Assembly: GCA_965661345.1 (NCBI GenBank)
Contig: CBFIDK010000010.1
Span: 1-55,324, forward strand
Direction of reading: 5' to 3'
From: GCA-2862585 sp965661345
GTDB taxonomy: Bacteria; Bacteroidota; Bacteroidia; Flavobacteriales; UBA7312
DNA: 55,324 bases
Both the position numbers and the translations under genes were made by a program. Under the pieces are notes generated by a model, which saw only the letters and a program-made list of their open reading frames with translations, was not told where the DNA came from and did not search any database. The stretch's first letter is position 1. Every line of letters starts with the position of its first letter. Below, piece by piece: positions 44,589-53,027 of the stretch.

Positions 44589-45202
44589 TGCTTTTCGACG
44601 ATTCATATCTAGAGGTAGTTGGCACTTCAAAAGGCCTTTTTAATGATAAAGGGAGTAAATTTATCGCATATGCTTTTTCTGTAAGGACTGAAAAGGATAT
44701 CAAAGAACGACTTGCGGAAGTTAAAAAACTAGAATATGCAGCTCGTCACCATTGTTACGCCTATATTCTAAACCCAGACAAATCGGCTCAGCGTGATAGT
44801 GACGATGGAGAGCCATCCAATACTGCTGGAAAACCTATTTTAGGACAACTTCTTTCTAGAGACTTAACAAACACATTAATCGTAGTTGTGCGTTACTTTG
44901 GCGGTGTAAAATTAGGTGTAAGTGGGCTTATTAACGCTTACCGTGAGGCCGCTTCTGAAGCCTTAAACCAAATTACAATTAAGAAAAGATTCGTTAAAGA
45001 TGTTTTTGCAGTGCATTTTAAATATCCTGAAATGAATACTGTAATGCGAATCGTAAAAGAACATGACTTAAAAATAATAAGTCAAGATTTTGAATTGGAA
45101 TGCGCCCTTACCTTTTCCGTCAAAAAGAGTCAGTCTGAAAAAATACAAAGTATATTTGCTCAAAACCATTTATTATCTCTGGAATATTTAAAAACAATTT
45201 AA
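44588..45202 (+). CDS. yigZ: YigZ/IMPACT (UPF0029) family protein
   Basis: This 204-residue protein belongs to the conserved IMPACT/YigZ family, thought to bind RNA or ribosomes, but with no agreed bacterial activity. The N-terminal UPF0029 domain contains SKGLFNDKGSKFIAYAF, AARHHCYAYIL, DSDDGEPSNTAGKPIL and VVRYFGGVKLGVSGL. The C-terminal ferredoxin-like domain (about 140-204) follows. I set the start to GTG at 44588, overlapping the EamA stop by one base; a longer frame exists upstream but lies inside the transporter gene, and homologous sequence begins near this GTG. The stop overlaps the M42 start by one base (TAATG). Confidence 0.9.
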   Translation: MLFDDSYLEVVGTSKGLFNDKGSKFIAYAFSVRTEKDIKERLAEVKKLEYAARHHCYAYILNPDKSAQRDSDDGEPSNTAGKPILGQLLSRDLTNTLIVVVRYFGGVKLGVSGLINAYREAASEALNQITIKKRFVKDVFAVHFKYPEMNTVMRIVKEHDLKIISQDFELECALTFSVKKSQSEKIQSIFAQNHLLSLEYLKTI

Positions 45203-46122
45203 TGGAATTACTCAAAACATTATGCCATATTCATGCTCCGTCAGGAGAAGAATCAGCTCTTTCTGAATTTTTACTTGATTATATCGAAAAACATAAATCT
45301 AATTGGGTGGTTCAACCAAAAGTTTTTCATGGCGATGGCTTTCAAGATTGTATCGTTCTAGTTTTTGGTAAACCCACTACTGCTATTTTTGCTCACATGG
45401 ACAGTATTGGATTTACTGCTAAATATGGAAATGAAATCGTTAAAATTGGTGGTCCTGTTACTACTGAAGGCATTGAACTTATTGGCGAAGATGGTCATGG
45501 AAAGGTTAGCGGCACAATCGTTCATAAAAAAGACGAGAACGGCAACACATCCTTACACATTAGCGGAAGACCTATCGACAGAGGAACTAGTTTAACGTTT
45601 AAACCGAATTTTATAGAAACTGAAGACTTTATTCAATCTTGCTACATGGATAACCGTTTAGGTGTATGGAACGCTCTAAAAGTAGCTGAAAACTTAGAAA
45701 ATGGAATTATTTGCTTCTCTGCATGGGAAGAACATGGCGGTGGCTCTGTAGGTTATTTGGCAAAATTCATTTACGAAACATATAATGTGAAACAGGCCTT
45801 AATTTCCGATATCACTTGGGTAACGAATGGTGTTGAACACGGAAAAGGGGTAGCTATTTCAATGCGTGATAGCGGTATTCCTCGTAAAAGCTATGTCGAT
45901 AGAATCATTAATCTAGCTCAAGAAAGTCAAATACTTTTTCAATTAGAAGTAGAAAATGCAGGCGGTAGTGATGGTAATGCTCTTCAACGGTCACCTTATC
46001 CTTTTGATTGGTGTTTTATAGGTGCTCCAGAGGATAATGTACACAGTCCTGACGAAAAGGTGCACAAATCGGATATCAAAGCAATGACTAAGATGTATGA
46101 TTACTTGATGAGGAATCTTTAA
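45202..46122 (+). CDS. M42/M20-like metallopeptidase
   Basis: This 306-residue cytoplasmic aminopeptidase-type protein is close to the M42 glutamyl aminopeptidase/endoglucanase group. Zinc ligands seem present: AHMDSIG (His65, Asp67), CYMDNRLG (bridging Asp), WEEHGGGSVG (about 176-185) and SDITWV. The C-terminal NVHSPDEKVHKSD provides the final His. It is shorter than most M42 enzymes (about 350), and the large lid region looks reduced. The ATG overlaps the yigZ stop by one base, and the last 35 bases overlap the convergent aquaporin gene. M20-like alternatives remain possible. Confidence 0.82.
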   Translation: MELLKTLCHIHAPSGEESALSEFLLDYIEKHKSNWVVQPKVFHGDGFQDCIVLVFGKPTTAIFAHMDSIGFTAKYGNEIVKIGGPVTTEGIELIGEDGHGKVSGTIVHKKDENGNTSLHISGRPIDRGTSLTFKPNFIETEDFIQSCYMDNRLGVWNALKVAENLENGIICFSAWEEHGGGSVGYLAKFIYETYNVKQALISDITWVTNGVEHGKGVAISMRDSGIPRKSYVDRIINLAQESQILFQLEVENAGGSDGNALQRSPYPFDWCFIGAPEDNVHSPDEKVHKSDIKAMTKMYDYLMRNL

Positions 46123-46747
46123 TAAGTTTTACCGCAAAAACCGAAGCGCAAGCCCCTAGTGTTGTCGCTACAATATAAATCCATAAGTGAGTTAAATGTC
46201 CCGATACTACTGCAGGAGCAATAGACCGTGCCGGATTCATTGAAGCACCCGAAACGGGCCCTGCGAAAATAGCCTCAAAAGCAACAACCATTCCTATTGT
46301 AAAACCCGTCATCACTCCTACTTCTTTACTCCCTTCTGACATTAGAAGAATCACAAACATTAAAATAAACGTCAGTATAAATTCCATTACAAAGCTCTGT
46401 TCCCAGCTACCAGCAGGTAAAGTCGCGCCAACTAACTCATGTTGGGGAAACATGAATGATAGTGTCAAGGACGCTAATACTGCTCCTATTAGTTGTGAAA
46501 TTATATAAGGTAAAAGTTCTTTTCCACTGAACCGTTTACTAAACCAAAAAGCAATACTGACAGCAGGATTAATATGAGCGCCAGAAATGTTACCAATGGA
46601 ATAAATAACCGCCATAACAACCAAGCCGAATGTTAACCCAATTCCTAAATGGCTAACACTACCATAAATATCATTGACTATAATTGCACCAGTTCCGGCA
46701 AATACCATCATGAATGTTCCAAGGAATTCAGCCCAATATTTTTTCAT
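46088..46747 (-). CDS. Aquaporin/MIP-family channel
   Basis: This 219-residue membrane channel of the major intrinsic protein family has six transmembrane helices and two half-helix NPA motifs: HINPAVS in the first half and MNPARS in the second. It begins MKKYWAEFLGTFMMVFAGTG, typical of aquaporins, which is why I use the ATG at 46745-46747 and not an in-frame start 16 codons earlier inside the thioesterase gene. That ATG overlaps the thioesterase TGA by four bases. Water versus glycerol selectivity was not resolved. The C-terminus overlaps the M42 gene by 35 bases on the other strand. Confidence 0.93.
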   Translation of the reverse strand: MKKYWAEFLGTFMMVFAGTGAIIVNDIYGSVSHLGIGLTFGLVVMAVIYSIGNISGAHINPAVSIAFWFSKRFSGKELLPYIISQLIGAVLASLTLSFMFPQHELVGATLPAGSWEQSFVMEFILTFILMFVILLMSEGSKEVGVMTGFTIGMVVAFEAIFAGPVSGASMNPARSIAPAVVSGHLTHLWIYIVATTLGACASVFAVKLIKDSSSSNHTS

Positions 46748-47151
46748 ATTCCAAAAGACTTTAGTTGATTTATCAAATTTTGAGGCGCAGAACAAGGTTT
46801 GTTTTTCTGTATGTCAACAAAAACTAGAGTAACTTCCGCTTCATTAATTTTTATGTCATTGGTATTATACGTCTCGAAAAAAAAGTGAATACGAGCCTTG
46901 GGCATCTCTTTGATAAAAAGTTTAATGGTCAACTCCTCGTCATAAAAGGCAGGTTTATAAAACTTGGTTGAATACGATAATACTGGAAGCATAATGCCGC
47001 TATCTTCCATTTCTTTGTAATTGACTCCTAAGCTTCGTAAGGCCTCAACCCTTGCCACCTCAAAATAGGTAGCGTAATTACCATAATAGACATAGCCCAT
47101 TTTGTCTGTTTCAGCATATCGAACTCGTATTTTGGTTTGGTGTGAAAACAT
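46744..47151 (-). CDS. 4HBT-family acyl-CoA thioesterase (YbgC/FadM-like)
   Basis: This is a 135-residue hotdog-fold thioesterase. The signature RYAETDKMGYVYYGNYATYFEVARVE, with the catalytic Asp in the ETDKMG segment, is that of the YbgC/FadM group, which hydrolyses short or medium acyl-CoAs. The rest (VLSYSTKFYKPAFYDEELTI, EAEVTLVFVD) fits a hotdog domain. It overlaps the aquaporin start by four bases and lies 22 bases after the SPFH gene. No acyl carrier or Tol-Pal genes are adjacent, so YbgC-like envelope links are not supported here. Confidence 0.88.
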   Translation of the reverse strand: MFSHQTKIRVRYAETDKMGYVYYGNYATYFEVARVEALRSLGVNYKEMEDSGIMLPVLSYSTKFYKPAFYDEELTIKLFIKEMPKARIHFFFETYNTNDIKINEAEVTLVFVDIQKNKPCSAPQNLINQLKSFGI

Positions 47152-47173
47152 ATTTAAAGGCAGTCAAAATTCA

Positions 47174-48097
47174 CTATTCGCTTTTCTTTTTCTTCTTTTG
47201 ATTTTTCATAGCCTCTCCTATCTGATTGCTAGCTGTGAAAGATGCCACCATATTATTCAGCATATCCGAACCCGCTTGAGGAGAATTTGGTAATAAAATT
47301 AGATTACTATTGGTGTCAGCTCCAACAGCTTGTAAGGTATCGTAGTGTTGAGTAACTACAATTAAAGCCGAAGCTTCTTGAGAATTAATACCTACTTTAT
47401 TCAATACTTCAACAGATTCTTCCAAACCTTTGGCTATTTCTCGTCTTTGATCTGCTATACCTTGTCCTTGTAAGCGTTTGCTTTCAGCCTCTGCTTTGGC
47501 CTTTTCAACAATAAGAATACGTGCCGCATCTCCTTCATACTGAGCCGCCACTTTTTCTCTTTCAGCGGCATTGATACGATTCATAGCGTTTTTCACCTGA
47601 GCATCGGGGTCAATATCCGTAACTAACGTTTTAATAATATCATAACCGTATTCTATCATGGCGTCATTAAGCTCCGATTTTACAGCGATGGCTATATCAT
47701 TCTTCTTTTCAAAAACATCGTCTAACTTCATCTTTGGCACTTCAGCACGAATAACATCAAATACATAAGAGGTTATTTGATCGTATGGATAATCTAGCTT
47801 GTAAAATGCATCATACACTTTATCCTTTATTACTTGAAATTGAACAGATACTTTTAATTTTACAAAAACATCATCTTTAGTTTTGGTTTCAACAACCACA
47901 TCTAATTGTTGAATTTTCAAACTTAGTTTACCAGCAATCCTATCAAAAACAGGTATTTTTAGCTGCAAGCCAGATTGGCGAATGGAAGTGAATTTTCCGA
48001 ATCGTTCAACAATAGCAGCCGATTGTTGTTTTACTATAAAAAAAGTTAAAGGAAGTAGAACAATCGCCAGGACTGAAAAAATGATAAATGCGTTCAT
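47174..48097 (-). CDS. SPFH/band-7 membrane protein
   Basis: This 307-residue stomatin/QmcA-like protein is anchored by one N-terminal helix (about 1-24, FIIFSVLAIVLLPLTFFIV). The SPFH domain follows (QQSAAIVERFGKF through TKTKDDVFVKLKVSVQFQV and DVIRAEVPKMKLDDVFEKK), then a helical region rich in Ala/Glu/Lys (AAEREKVAAQYEGDAARI, KAEAESKRLQGQG). The tail is Lys-rich. Such proteins scaffold membrane microdomains and proteases. I use the ATG at 48095-48097; a TTG ten codons earlier is possible. TAAATTTG lies 27 bases upstream. No NfeD partner gene is adjacent. Confidence 0.92.
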   Translation of the reverse strand: MNAFIIFSVLAIVLLPLTFFIVKQQSAAIVERFGKFTSIRQSGLQLKIPVFDRIAGKLSLKIQQLDVVVETKTKDDVFVKLKVSVQFQVIKDKVYDAFYKLDYPYDQITSYVFDVIRAEVPKMKLDDVFEKKNDIAIAVKSELNDAMIEYGYDIIKTLVTDIDPDAQVKNAMNRINAAEREKVAAQYEGDAARILIVEKAKAEAESKRLQGQGIADQRREIAKGLEESVEVLNKVGINSQEASALIVVTQHYDTLQAVGADTNSNLILLPNSPQAGSDMLNNMVASFTASNQIGEAMKNQKKKKKSE

Positions 48098-48124
48098 GAT
48101 TTTTTGGATTAAATTAGAATTAAA

Positions 48125-48132
48125 CAAATTTA
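48125..48132 (-). promoter_or_regulatory. Candidate -7 element before the SPFH gene
   Basis: The minus strand reads TAAATTTG (exact TAnnTTTG), 27 bases before the ATG at 48097. It would drive the SPFH-thioesterase-aquaporin run. Confidence 0.45.
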
Positions 48133-48210
48133 ATTAATTCATCATCTTATTAGCATTAATTCTTATTTAATAATCAATATTTTTTTAACAAATTATATTG
48201 TTTAAATAAT

Positions 48211-48218
48211 TAGATTTG
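48211..48218 (+). promoter_or_regulatory. Candidate -7 element, 4 bases before the start codon
   Basis: TAGATTTG (exact TAnnTTTG), then TGTC, then ATG at 48223. This predicts a leaderless mRNA for the nucleotidase C-terminal domain gene. Confidence 0.5.
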
Positions 48219-48222
48219 TGTC

Positions 48223-48903
48223 ATGCAGTTCATTTACCTTCTTCTTGCTTTAGCATTAATAAATCAGCCTAGTATTGAATACAGTTCTATGGAACGCTCA
48301 GTATTTGATGTAAAAACTTCTGAAATAGATAGTTCAATGTATTATACAATCTTGCCGTACAAACAACAACTTGATTCCCAAATGAATGAAGTGCTTTGTT
48401 ATGCGTCAACTGATTTCACAAAGGGTAAACCCGAAAGCATACTTGGAAATTGGACTTCTGACGCCTGTCTGGAAATTGCTCAAGAATTAACAGATGTTTT
48501 TGATATAGATGTTTCATTTTTCAATACTGGTGGACTGAGAAGCTCATTAAGCAAAGGGAACATTACAAAACGCGATATTTTTAAGCTTATGCCTTTCGAA
48601 AATGAACTGGTAGTTTTAGAACTTAGTAAAGACGAATTCATGTCACTAAAAAACTATTTTGTTCAGACTGAAGGTCAACCAATTGCTTTTTCAGATAATT
48701 TCTCAATCGAAGATTCAGTCTTTCAGGTCTTAACTACAGATTATTTAGCAAATGGTGGCGATAAAATGAGTTTTTTCAACAATAAAATACAGCACAAAGT
48801 GGGCATCAAAATGCGCGATGCACTCATCACTTATTGTGTGGAAAACGATACCATTTCATCAACACTTGATTCAAGACATTTAATTCTTTTCAATGACAAC
48901 TAG
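48223..48903 (+). CDS. 5'-nucleotidase C-terminal (UshA-type) domain protein
   Basis: This 226-residue protein consists of the 5_nucleotid_C domain alone, the nucleoside-binding half of UshA-type nucleotidases. It carries the family signature FFNTGGLRSSLSKGNITKRDIFKLMPFENELV (about 105-136, quoted in part), with LGNWTSDACLEIA before it and TTDYLANGGDKM after it. The N-terminus is hydrophobic (FIYLLLALALI) and probably acts as a Sec signal. The metal-binding catalytic half is encoded by the following gene, which overlaps by 11 bases, so the usual N-to-C order is reversed. The two products presumably meet in the periplasm. Confidence 0.87.
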   Translation: MQFIYLLLALALINQPSIEYSSMERSVFDVKTSEIDSSMYYTILPYKQQLDSQMNEVLCYASTDFTKGKPESILGNWTSDACLEIAQELTDVFDIDVSFFNTGGLRSSLSKGNITKRDIFKLMPFENELVVLELSKDEFMSLKNYFVQTEGQPIAFSDNFSIEDSVFQVLTTDYLANGGDKMSFFNNKIQHKVGIKMRDALITYCVENDTISSTLDSRHLILFNDN

Positions 48904-49819
48904 AAGAACATTCGTTAAAAACATATTCTTTGGTAGTGCCTTGGTTGGGCTGTCGCCCGCACATGCCTTAGCATCAAATAAAGAGTTAATCAAGCTAAGC
49001 ATTCTTCACACCAACGATATGCACAGCAATATTGAACCCTTTACTTCTGGAAGAAACAAAGGTTTGGGTGGCATGCAACAGTTATCTTCAATGATTAAAA
49101 AAGTACGTAGTCAAGAAAATAATGTACTGCTACTTGATGCTGGTGATGTTTTTCAGGGAACCCCCTACTTCAATTTATTTGGTGGTGAATTAGAGTTTAA
49201 GCTAATGAGTGAAATGGGTTACGACGCTATTACCTTAGGCAATCATGATTTTGACAACGGAATTGACGGACTAGTCAAGCAAATGAAGCACGCCAATTTT
49301 TCGTTTATCTCTTCGAATTACGATTTTACGGATACCGCCATAGAAGGAAAAGTAATTCCACATCAAATTTTTAGAAAAGATGGAATAAAAATTGGCGTAT
49401 TTGGTGTTGGCATAGAACTTAAAGGACTTGTTGATGCTAGTTTGTGCCAAGGCGTGAAATACATCGATCCTGTGTCTGTTGCTAATTCAAAAGCTCATTA
49501 TTTAAAAACCAAAGAACATTGCGATTTGGTCATTTGTCTTTCGCATTTAGGCTTTAAGTACAAATCCGATAAAATAAGCGATATAAAACTAGCAGAACAA
49601 ACCTCTAACATAGATTTAATTATTGGCGGGCACACACATTCTTTCTTAAACAAACCAGTAATTATTAAAAATAAGAACAAAAAAGATGTGCTAATTAGTC
49701 AAGTTGGATTTGGGGCAATTAAACTTGGCAAAATTGATTTTTATTTCCACAAAAAAAACTTGTCGGTAAGCAATACAATTCATAATTTTAGTGCTTCATC
49801 AATTGATGTGTTTTCGTAA
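48893..49819 (+). CDS. 5'-nucleotidase metallophosphatase domain protein
   Basis: This 308-residue calcineurin-type metallophosphoesterase is the catalytic half of a UshA-like nucleotidase. The N-terminus has TRRTFVK followed by a short hydrophobic stretch ending AHALA, a twin-arginine-type signal. Metal motifs: LHTNDMH (Asp42/His44), DAGDVFQGTPYF, GNHDFDNG, and IGGHTHSFL. It starts 11 bases inside the preceding C-domain gene. The pair forms one nucleotidase only if the two chains associate after export. Substrates (nucleotides, UDP-sugars) are unknown; dnaA begins 173 bases downstream. Confidence 0.9.
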   Translation: MTTRRTFVKNIFFGSALVGLSPAHALASNKELIKLSILHTNDMHSNIEPFTSGRNKGLGGMQQLSSMIKKVRSQENNVLLLDAGDVFQGTPYFNLFGGELEFKLMSEMGYDAITLGNHDFDNGIDGLVKQMKHANFSFISSNYDFTDTAIEGKVIPHQIFRKDGIKIGVFGVGIELKGLVDASLCQGVKYIDPVSVANSKAHYLKTKEHCDLVICLSHLGFKYKSDKISDIKLAEQTSNIDLIIGGHTHSFLNKPVIIKNKNKKDVLISQVGFGAIKLGKIDFYFHKKNLSVSNTIHNFSASSIDVFS

Positions 49820-49846
49820 AAAACTATAGCCTTACACTTTGCAAGA

Positions 49847-49871
49847 TTTTTTTTACGAACTGTAAAAAAAA
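49847..49871. terminator. AT-only hairpin between nucleotidase and dnaA genes
   Basis: TTTTTTTTAC and GTAAAAAAAA pair over ten bases with a GAACT loop, 28 bases after the nucleotidase stop. It is weak in GC content, so terminator function is tentative. Confidence 0.35.
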
Positions 49872-49992
49872 CATAAAAATCAATAGCTAAATTATTTTTT
49901 TTTTAACTTTATTGTTAACACATTTGCCTTTGCATTAAAGCCGATGGAAACTCACTTGAAAATTGTAGTTGAATTATTAATTAATTGAGATA

Positions 49993-51426
49993 ATGGTAGA
50001 AGAAAAAGTTTTTGAGATTGTATGGAGAAATTGCCTAAGTATAATAAAGGATAATGTTAGTCCTCAATCATTTAAAACTTGGTTTGAACCAATAAAAGCT
50101 ATCCGCTTAAAATCTGGCGTTCTCACTATTCAAGTGCCTTCACAATTCTTCTACGAGTGGCTTGAACAACATTACATCGACCTCTTAAAGAAAACCGTTA
50201 AAAAAGAATTAGGTGAAGACGGTAAATTGGAATACAGTATAGTTATGGACAATAACTATAACGCTAAACCATACATGACAAAAGTTCCTAGCTCAGGAAG
50301 AGGAAATTTAAAGAATACGCCAATACACATGCCGATTAACATTAATGAGACTTCAATTCGAAATCCGTTTGTTATTCCTGGCCTTAAGAAAATTCAAGTA
50401 GACCCTCAACTTAACGCAAACTTTTCATTCAACACTTTTGTTGAAGGAGATTGCAATAGATTAGCACGATCTGCAGGCTATGCCGTTGCTCAAAAGCCTG
50501 GCGGCACATCGTTCAATCCATTATTAATTTATGGAAATGGAGGCCTTGGTAAAACTCACCTTGCTAATGCCATTGGTATTGAAGTAAAAAATCTTTTCCC
50601 AGAAAAGACTGTACTATACGTTTCAGCGGACAAATTTCAAACTCAATTTGTAGATGCTATTATGGACAACAAGAAGAATGATTTCATTCACTTCTACCAG
50701 TCCATAGATGTATTAATTATTGATGATGTTCAATTTTTTGCTGGAAAGGAAAAAACCCAAGATGCTTTTTTCCACATTTTTAACCATTTACACCAAAATG
50801 GCAAGCAGATTATCCTTACATCTGACAAAGCACCAGTTGATATGCAAGGTGTTGAACAACGCTTACTTTCTAGATTTAAGTGGGGATTGTCAGCCGACTT
50901 ACAGTCACCAGATTTAGAAACTCGTATTGCTATACTCAAAAAGAAATTATACAACGACGGCATCGAAATGCCTTACGAAGTTGTAGAATACATCGCCTAC
51001 TCTATCACCACAAATGTGAGGGAATTAGAAGGCGCTTTAATATCTCTTTTGGCTCAATCTTCTTTAAACAAAAAGAACATCACGATTGATTTAGCAAAAG
51101 AAATGCTGGATAAGTTTGTCAAGAATACGGCAAGAGAAATATCTATCGATTACATACAAAAAGTAGTGTGCGATTATTTCGACATTCCTATTGAATTAAT
51201 GAAATCCAAAACAAGAAAACGAGAAATTGTTCAAGCCAGACAATTGGCCATGTATTTCTCAAAACAGCTAACCAAAAACTCTCTTGCGAATATTGGAATT
51301 CATTGTGGAAATAAAGACCACGCTACTGTACTACACGCTTGTAAAACCGTCAATAACTTAATTGATACCGATAAGCAATTTAGAGCGTTCGTTAACGACA
51401 TCGAAAAGAAGTTAACTCTTAATTAA
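49993..51426 (+). CDS. dnaA: Chromosomal replication initiator DnaA
   Basis: This 477-residue initiator opens the origin of replication. The N-terminal domain I (1-85) has WRNCLSIIKDNVSPQSFKTWFEPI; a flexible linker (about 90-145) follows; the AAA+ domain III carries Walker A GNGGLGKT (181-188) and Walker B LIIDDVQF (241-248, Asp244/245); the C-terminal domain IV has the DNA-binding signature CGNKDHATVLHACK. The 173 bases upstream hold no clear DnaA boxes (TTATCCACA type), so I do not call oriC here. The nearest promoter-like site is CACATTTG, one mismatch from the -7 motif. The next gene begins 21 bases after its stop. Confidence 0.97.
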   Translation: MVEEKVFEIVWRNCLSIIKDNVSPQSFKTWFEPIKAIRLKSGVLTIQVPSQFFYEWLEQHYIDLLKKTVKKELGEDGKLEYSIVMDNNYNAKPYMTKVPSSGRGNLKNTPIHMPININETSIRNPFVIPGLKKIQVDPQLNANFSFNTFVEGDCNRLARSAGYAVAQKPGGTSFNPLLIYGNGGLGKTHLANAIGIEVKNLFPEKTVLYVSADKFQTQFVDAIMDNKKNDFIHFYQSIDVLIIDDVQFFAGKEKTQDAFFHIFNHLHQNGKQIILTSDKAPVDMQGVEQRLLSRFKWGLSADLQSPDLETRIAILKKKLYNDGIEMPYEVVEYIAYSITTNVRELEGALISLLAQSSLNKKNITIDLAKEMLDKFVKNTAREISIDYIQKVVCDYFDIPIELMKSKTRKREIVQARQLAMYFSKQLTKNSLANIGIHCGNKDHATVLHACKTVNNLIDTDKQFRAFVNDIEKKLTLN

Positions 51427-51447
51427 TCCTATTCAAACTTCAGTAAA

Positions 51448-51882
51448 ATGAAAATACTGTTTGTTTGTTTAGGAAACATTTGCCGCTCACCTCTAGCAGA
51501 AGGCATTTTAAGAAAGTTAGCTCCTAAATTAGAAATAGATTCAGCCGGGACAAGTAACTTTCACATAGGCAGTCAACCCGACTATAGGATGATAGAAACC
51601 GCTAGAAACCGCGATATAGATATTTCTGGATTGTCTGCACGACAATTTAAGACCAATGACTTCGACTACTTTGATAAAATAGTTGTTATGGATGCTGCCA
51701 ACTACAAGGACGTTATGTCACTCGCTAAGACTGAACTGCAAAAAGACAAAGTAATCTTTGCTTTAGAAAATGATGAAGATGTTCCTGACCCCTATTTTGG
51801 AGGCAAACAAGGCTTTGAAAAGGTCTATCATTTATTATTTAATAGCTGCCAACAAATTTTAGATTCAATTGAAAAAAGGTAA
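51448..51882 (+). CDS. Low-molecular-weight protein-tyrosine phosphatase
   Basis: This 144-residue cytoplasmic phosphatase of the LMW-PTP/arsenate-reductase fold has the P-loop VCLGNICRSP with nucleophile Cys7 and Arg13, and the general acid Asp114 in VPDPYFGG near the C-terminus. Family length is 145-160. Bacteroidota often carry it next to dnaA (as here, 21 bases downstream) and before an RsmI-like gene. Its C-terminal 14 bases overlap the TTG start of that methyltransferase gene. Targets (Tyr kinases of polysaccharide synthesis in other bacteria) are unknown; no such kinase is in the window. Confidence 0.93.
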   Translation: MKILFVCLGNICRSPLAEGILRKLAPKLEIDSAGTSNFHIGSQPDYRMIETARNRDIDISGLSARQFKTNDFDYFDKIVVMDAANYKDVMSLAKTELQKDKVIFALENDEDVPDPYFGGKQGFEKVYHLLFNSCQQILDSIEKR

Positions 51883-52579
51883 ACTGATATTAATCCCTTG
51901 TACACTAGGCGATAGTGAATTGTCTTCTGTTTTACCTACCGACAACATTAATCGTATAAATTCATGCACTACATTTATAGTTGAAAATTTACGTTCAGCA
52001 CGTCGTTTTCTGATTAAATCAGGCATTGAAACGAAAATTGACGACTTACACTTTCACCTTTTAAATAAACACACAGCGCAATCGGAAGTGTCATTGATGC
52101 TTAATGCTGCTATGGACGGCCAGAATATTGGACTTTTATCTGAAGCAGGTTGCCCAGGCGTTGCAGATCCAGGCTCAGAAATTGTAAAGTTGGCCCACTC
52201 CAAAAACATTCAAGTTGTACCACTTGTGGGACCATCATCCATTTTATTAGCCCTAATGGCTTCCGGGATGAACGGACAAAATTTCGCTTTCAATGGCTAC
52301 CTTCCTAAAGATAAGTCAGAGCGACTAAAACAAATACAGTTTCTAGAAAGTTTGTCGTACAGGCAAAACCAAACTCAAATTTTTATTGAAACACCTTTCA
52401 GGAATAATCATTTACTTGAAGATTTGTGTAAGCATTGCCAAGCAAATACCGATATATGTATTGCGACCAACCTTAGCACAGAAAACGAACAAATTATAAG
52501 AGATAAAGTGAAGAATATCAAATCAAAAAAATACGATTTAAATAAAAAGCCGACTATTTTTTTAATTCACAAATACTAA
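51869..52579 (+). CDS. RsmI-like tetrapyrrole methylase-fold methyltransferase
   Basis: This 236-residue SAM-dependent methyltransferase is of the tetrapyrrole-methylase fold, resembling RsmI (16S rRNA C1402 ribose methylation) but in the shorter Bacteroidota branch. It begins KLILIPCTLGDSE, then FIVENLRSARRFL, the SAM-binding GLLSEAGCPGVADPG (about 88-102), VPLVGPSSILLALMASG, GYLPKDKSERL and FIETPFRNNHLLEDL. Start is TTG at 51869, overlapping the phosphatase by 14 bases; no nearby ATG fits. I avoid the symbol rsmI because some members of this branch have not been tested. Translationally coupled to the phosphatase. Confidence 0.86.
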   Translation: MKKGKLILIPCTLGDSELSSVLPTDNINRINSCTTFIVENLRSARRFLIKSGIETKIDDLHFHLLNKHTAQSEVSLMLNAAMDGQNIGLLSEAGCPGVADPGSEIVKLAHSKNIQVVPLVGPSSILLALMASGMNGQNFAFNGYLPKDKSERLKQIQFLESLSYRQNQTQIFIETPFRNNHLLEDLCKHCQANTDICIATNLSTENEQIIRDKVKNIKSKKYDLNKKPTIFLIHKY

Positions 52580-52636
52580 AACATTGATTTTTTCATTTAA
52601 TTATATATATATTACCAAAGTTTAAACACATACCTT

Positions 52637-53011
52637 ATGTTATACGAATTAGAATACCCTATACACTCTTCAATAAAAATTCTTTATGAAAGACTGAGCA
52701 CGCTTAGCGGCCTATCCGAATGGTTTGCCGATGACGTAAACGTCAATAGAGATGGTATTTATACTTTTACATGGGAAGGGAGCTCACAAGATGCTGTATT
52801 GATAAGCAAGAAAAAAGGAGAGCATATCAGGTTCAGATGGTTAGATTCTGAAGAGGATGAGTACTTTGAGTTTAGAATTCAAATTGACGAACTTACTAGT
52901 GATGTGTCTTTAATTGTTACGGACTTTGCGGAAGATGAAGACGACAAAGAAGACGCCACTAATCTATGGGATACCCAAATTGATAACTTAAAACACCTAA
53001 TAGGTTCGTAA
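52637..53011 (+). CDS. START-like/SRPBCC domain protein
   Basis: This 124-residue soluble protein has a helix-grip fold of the START/AHSA1 type: an N-terminal strand, a helix pair (LYERLSTLSGLSEWFADDV), beta strands (GIYTFTWEG, IRFRWLDSE, YFEFRIQ) and a long C-terminal helix (NLWDTQIDNLKHLIGS). Acidic residues are frequent (EDEDDKED). I recall a START-like family of this size beside LptF/G-type permeases in flavobacteria. No catalytic residues are obvious and the ligand is unknown. The permease gene starts 16 bases later, so they may be co-transcribed. Confidence 0.8.
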   Translation: MLYELEYPIHSSIKILYERLSTLSGLSEWFADDVNVNRDGIYTFTWEGSSQDAVLISKKKGEHIRFRWLDSEEDEYFEFRIQIDELTSDVSLIVTDFAEDEDDKEDATNLWDTQIDNLKHLIGS

Positions 53012-53027
53012 GCCCCTATTTGACTGA

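Noticed and set aside
49820..49992. Possible replication origin upstream of dnaA
   Set aside because: No DnaA boxes of the TTATCCACA type or iterons were found; AT-richness alone is not enough, and origins in Bacteroidota are often away from dnaA.
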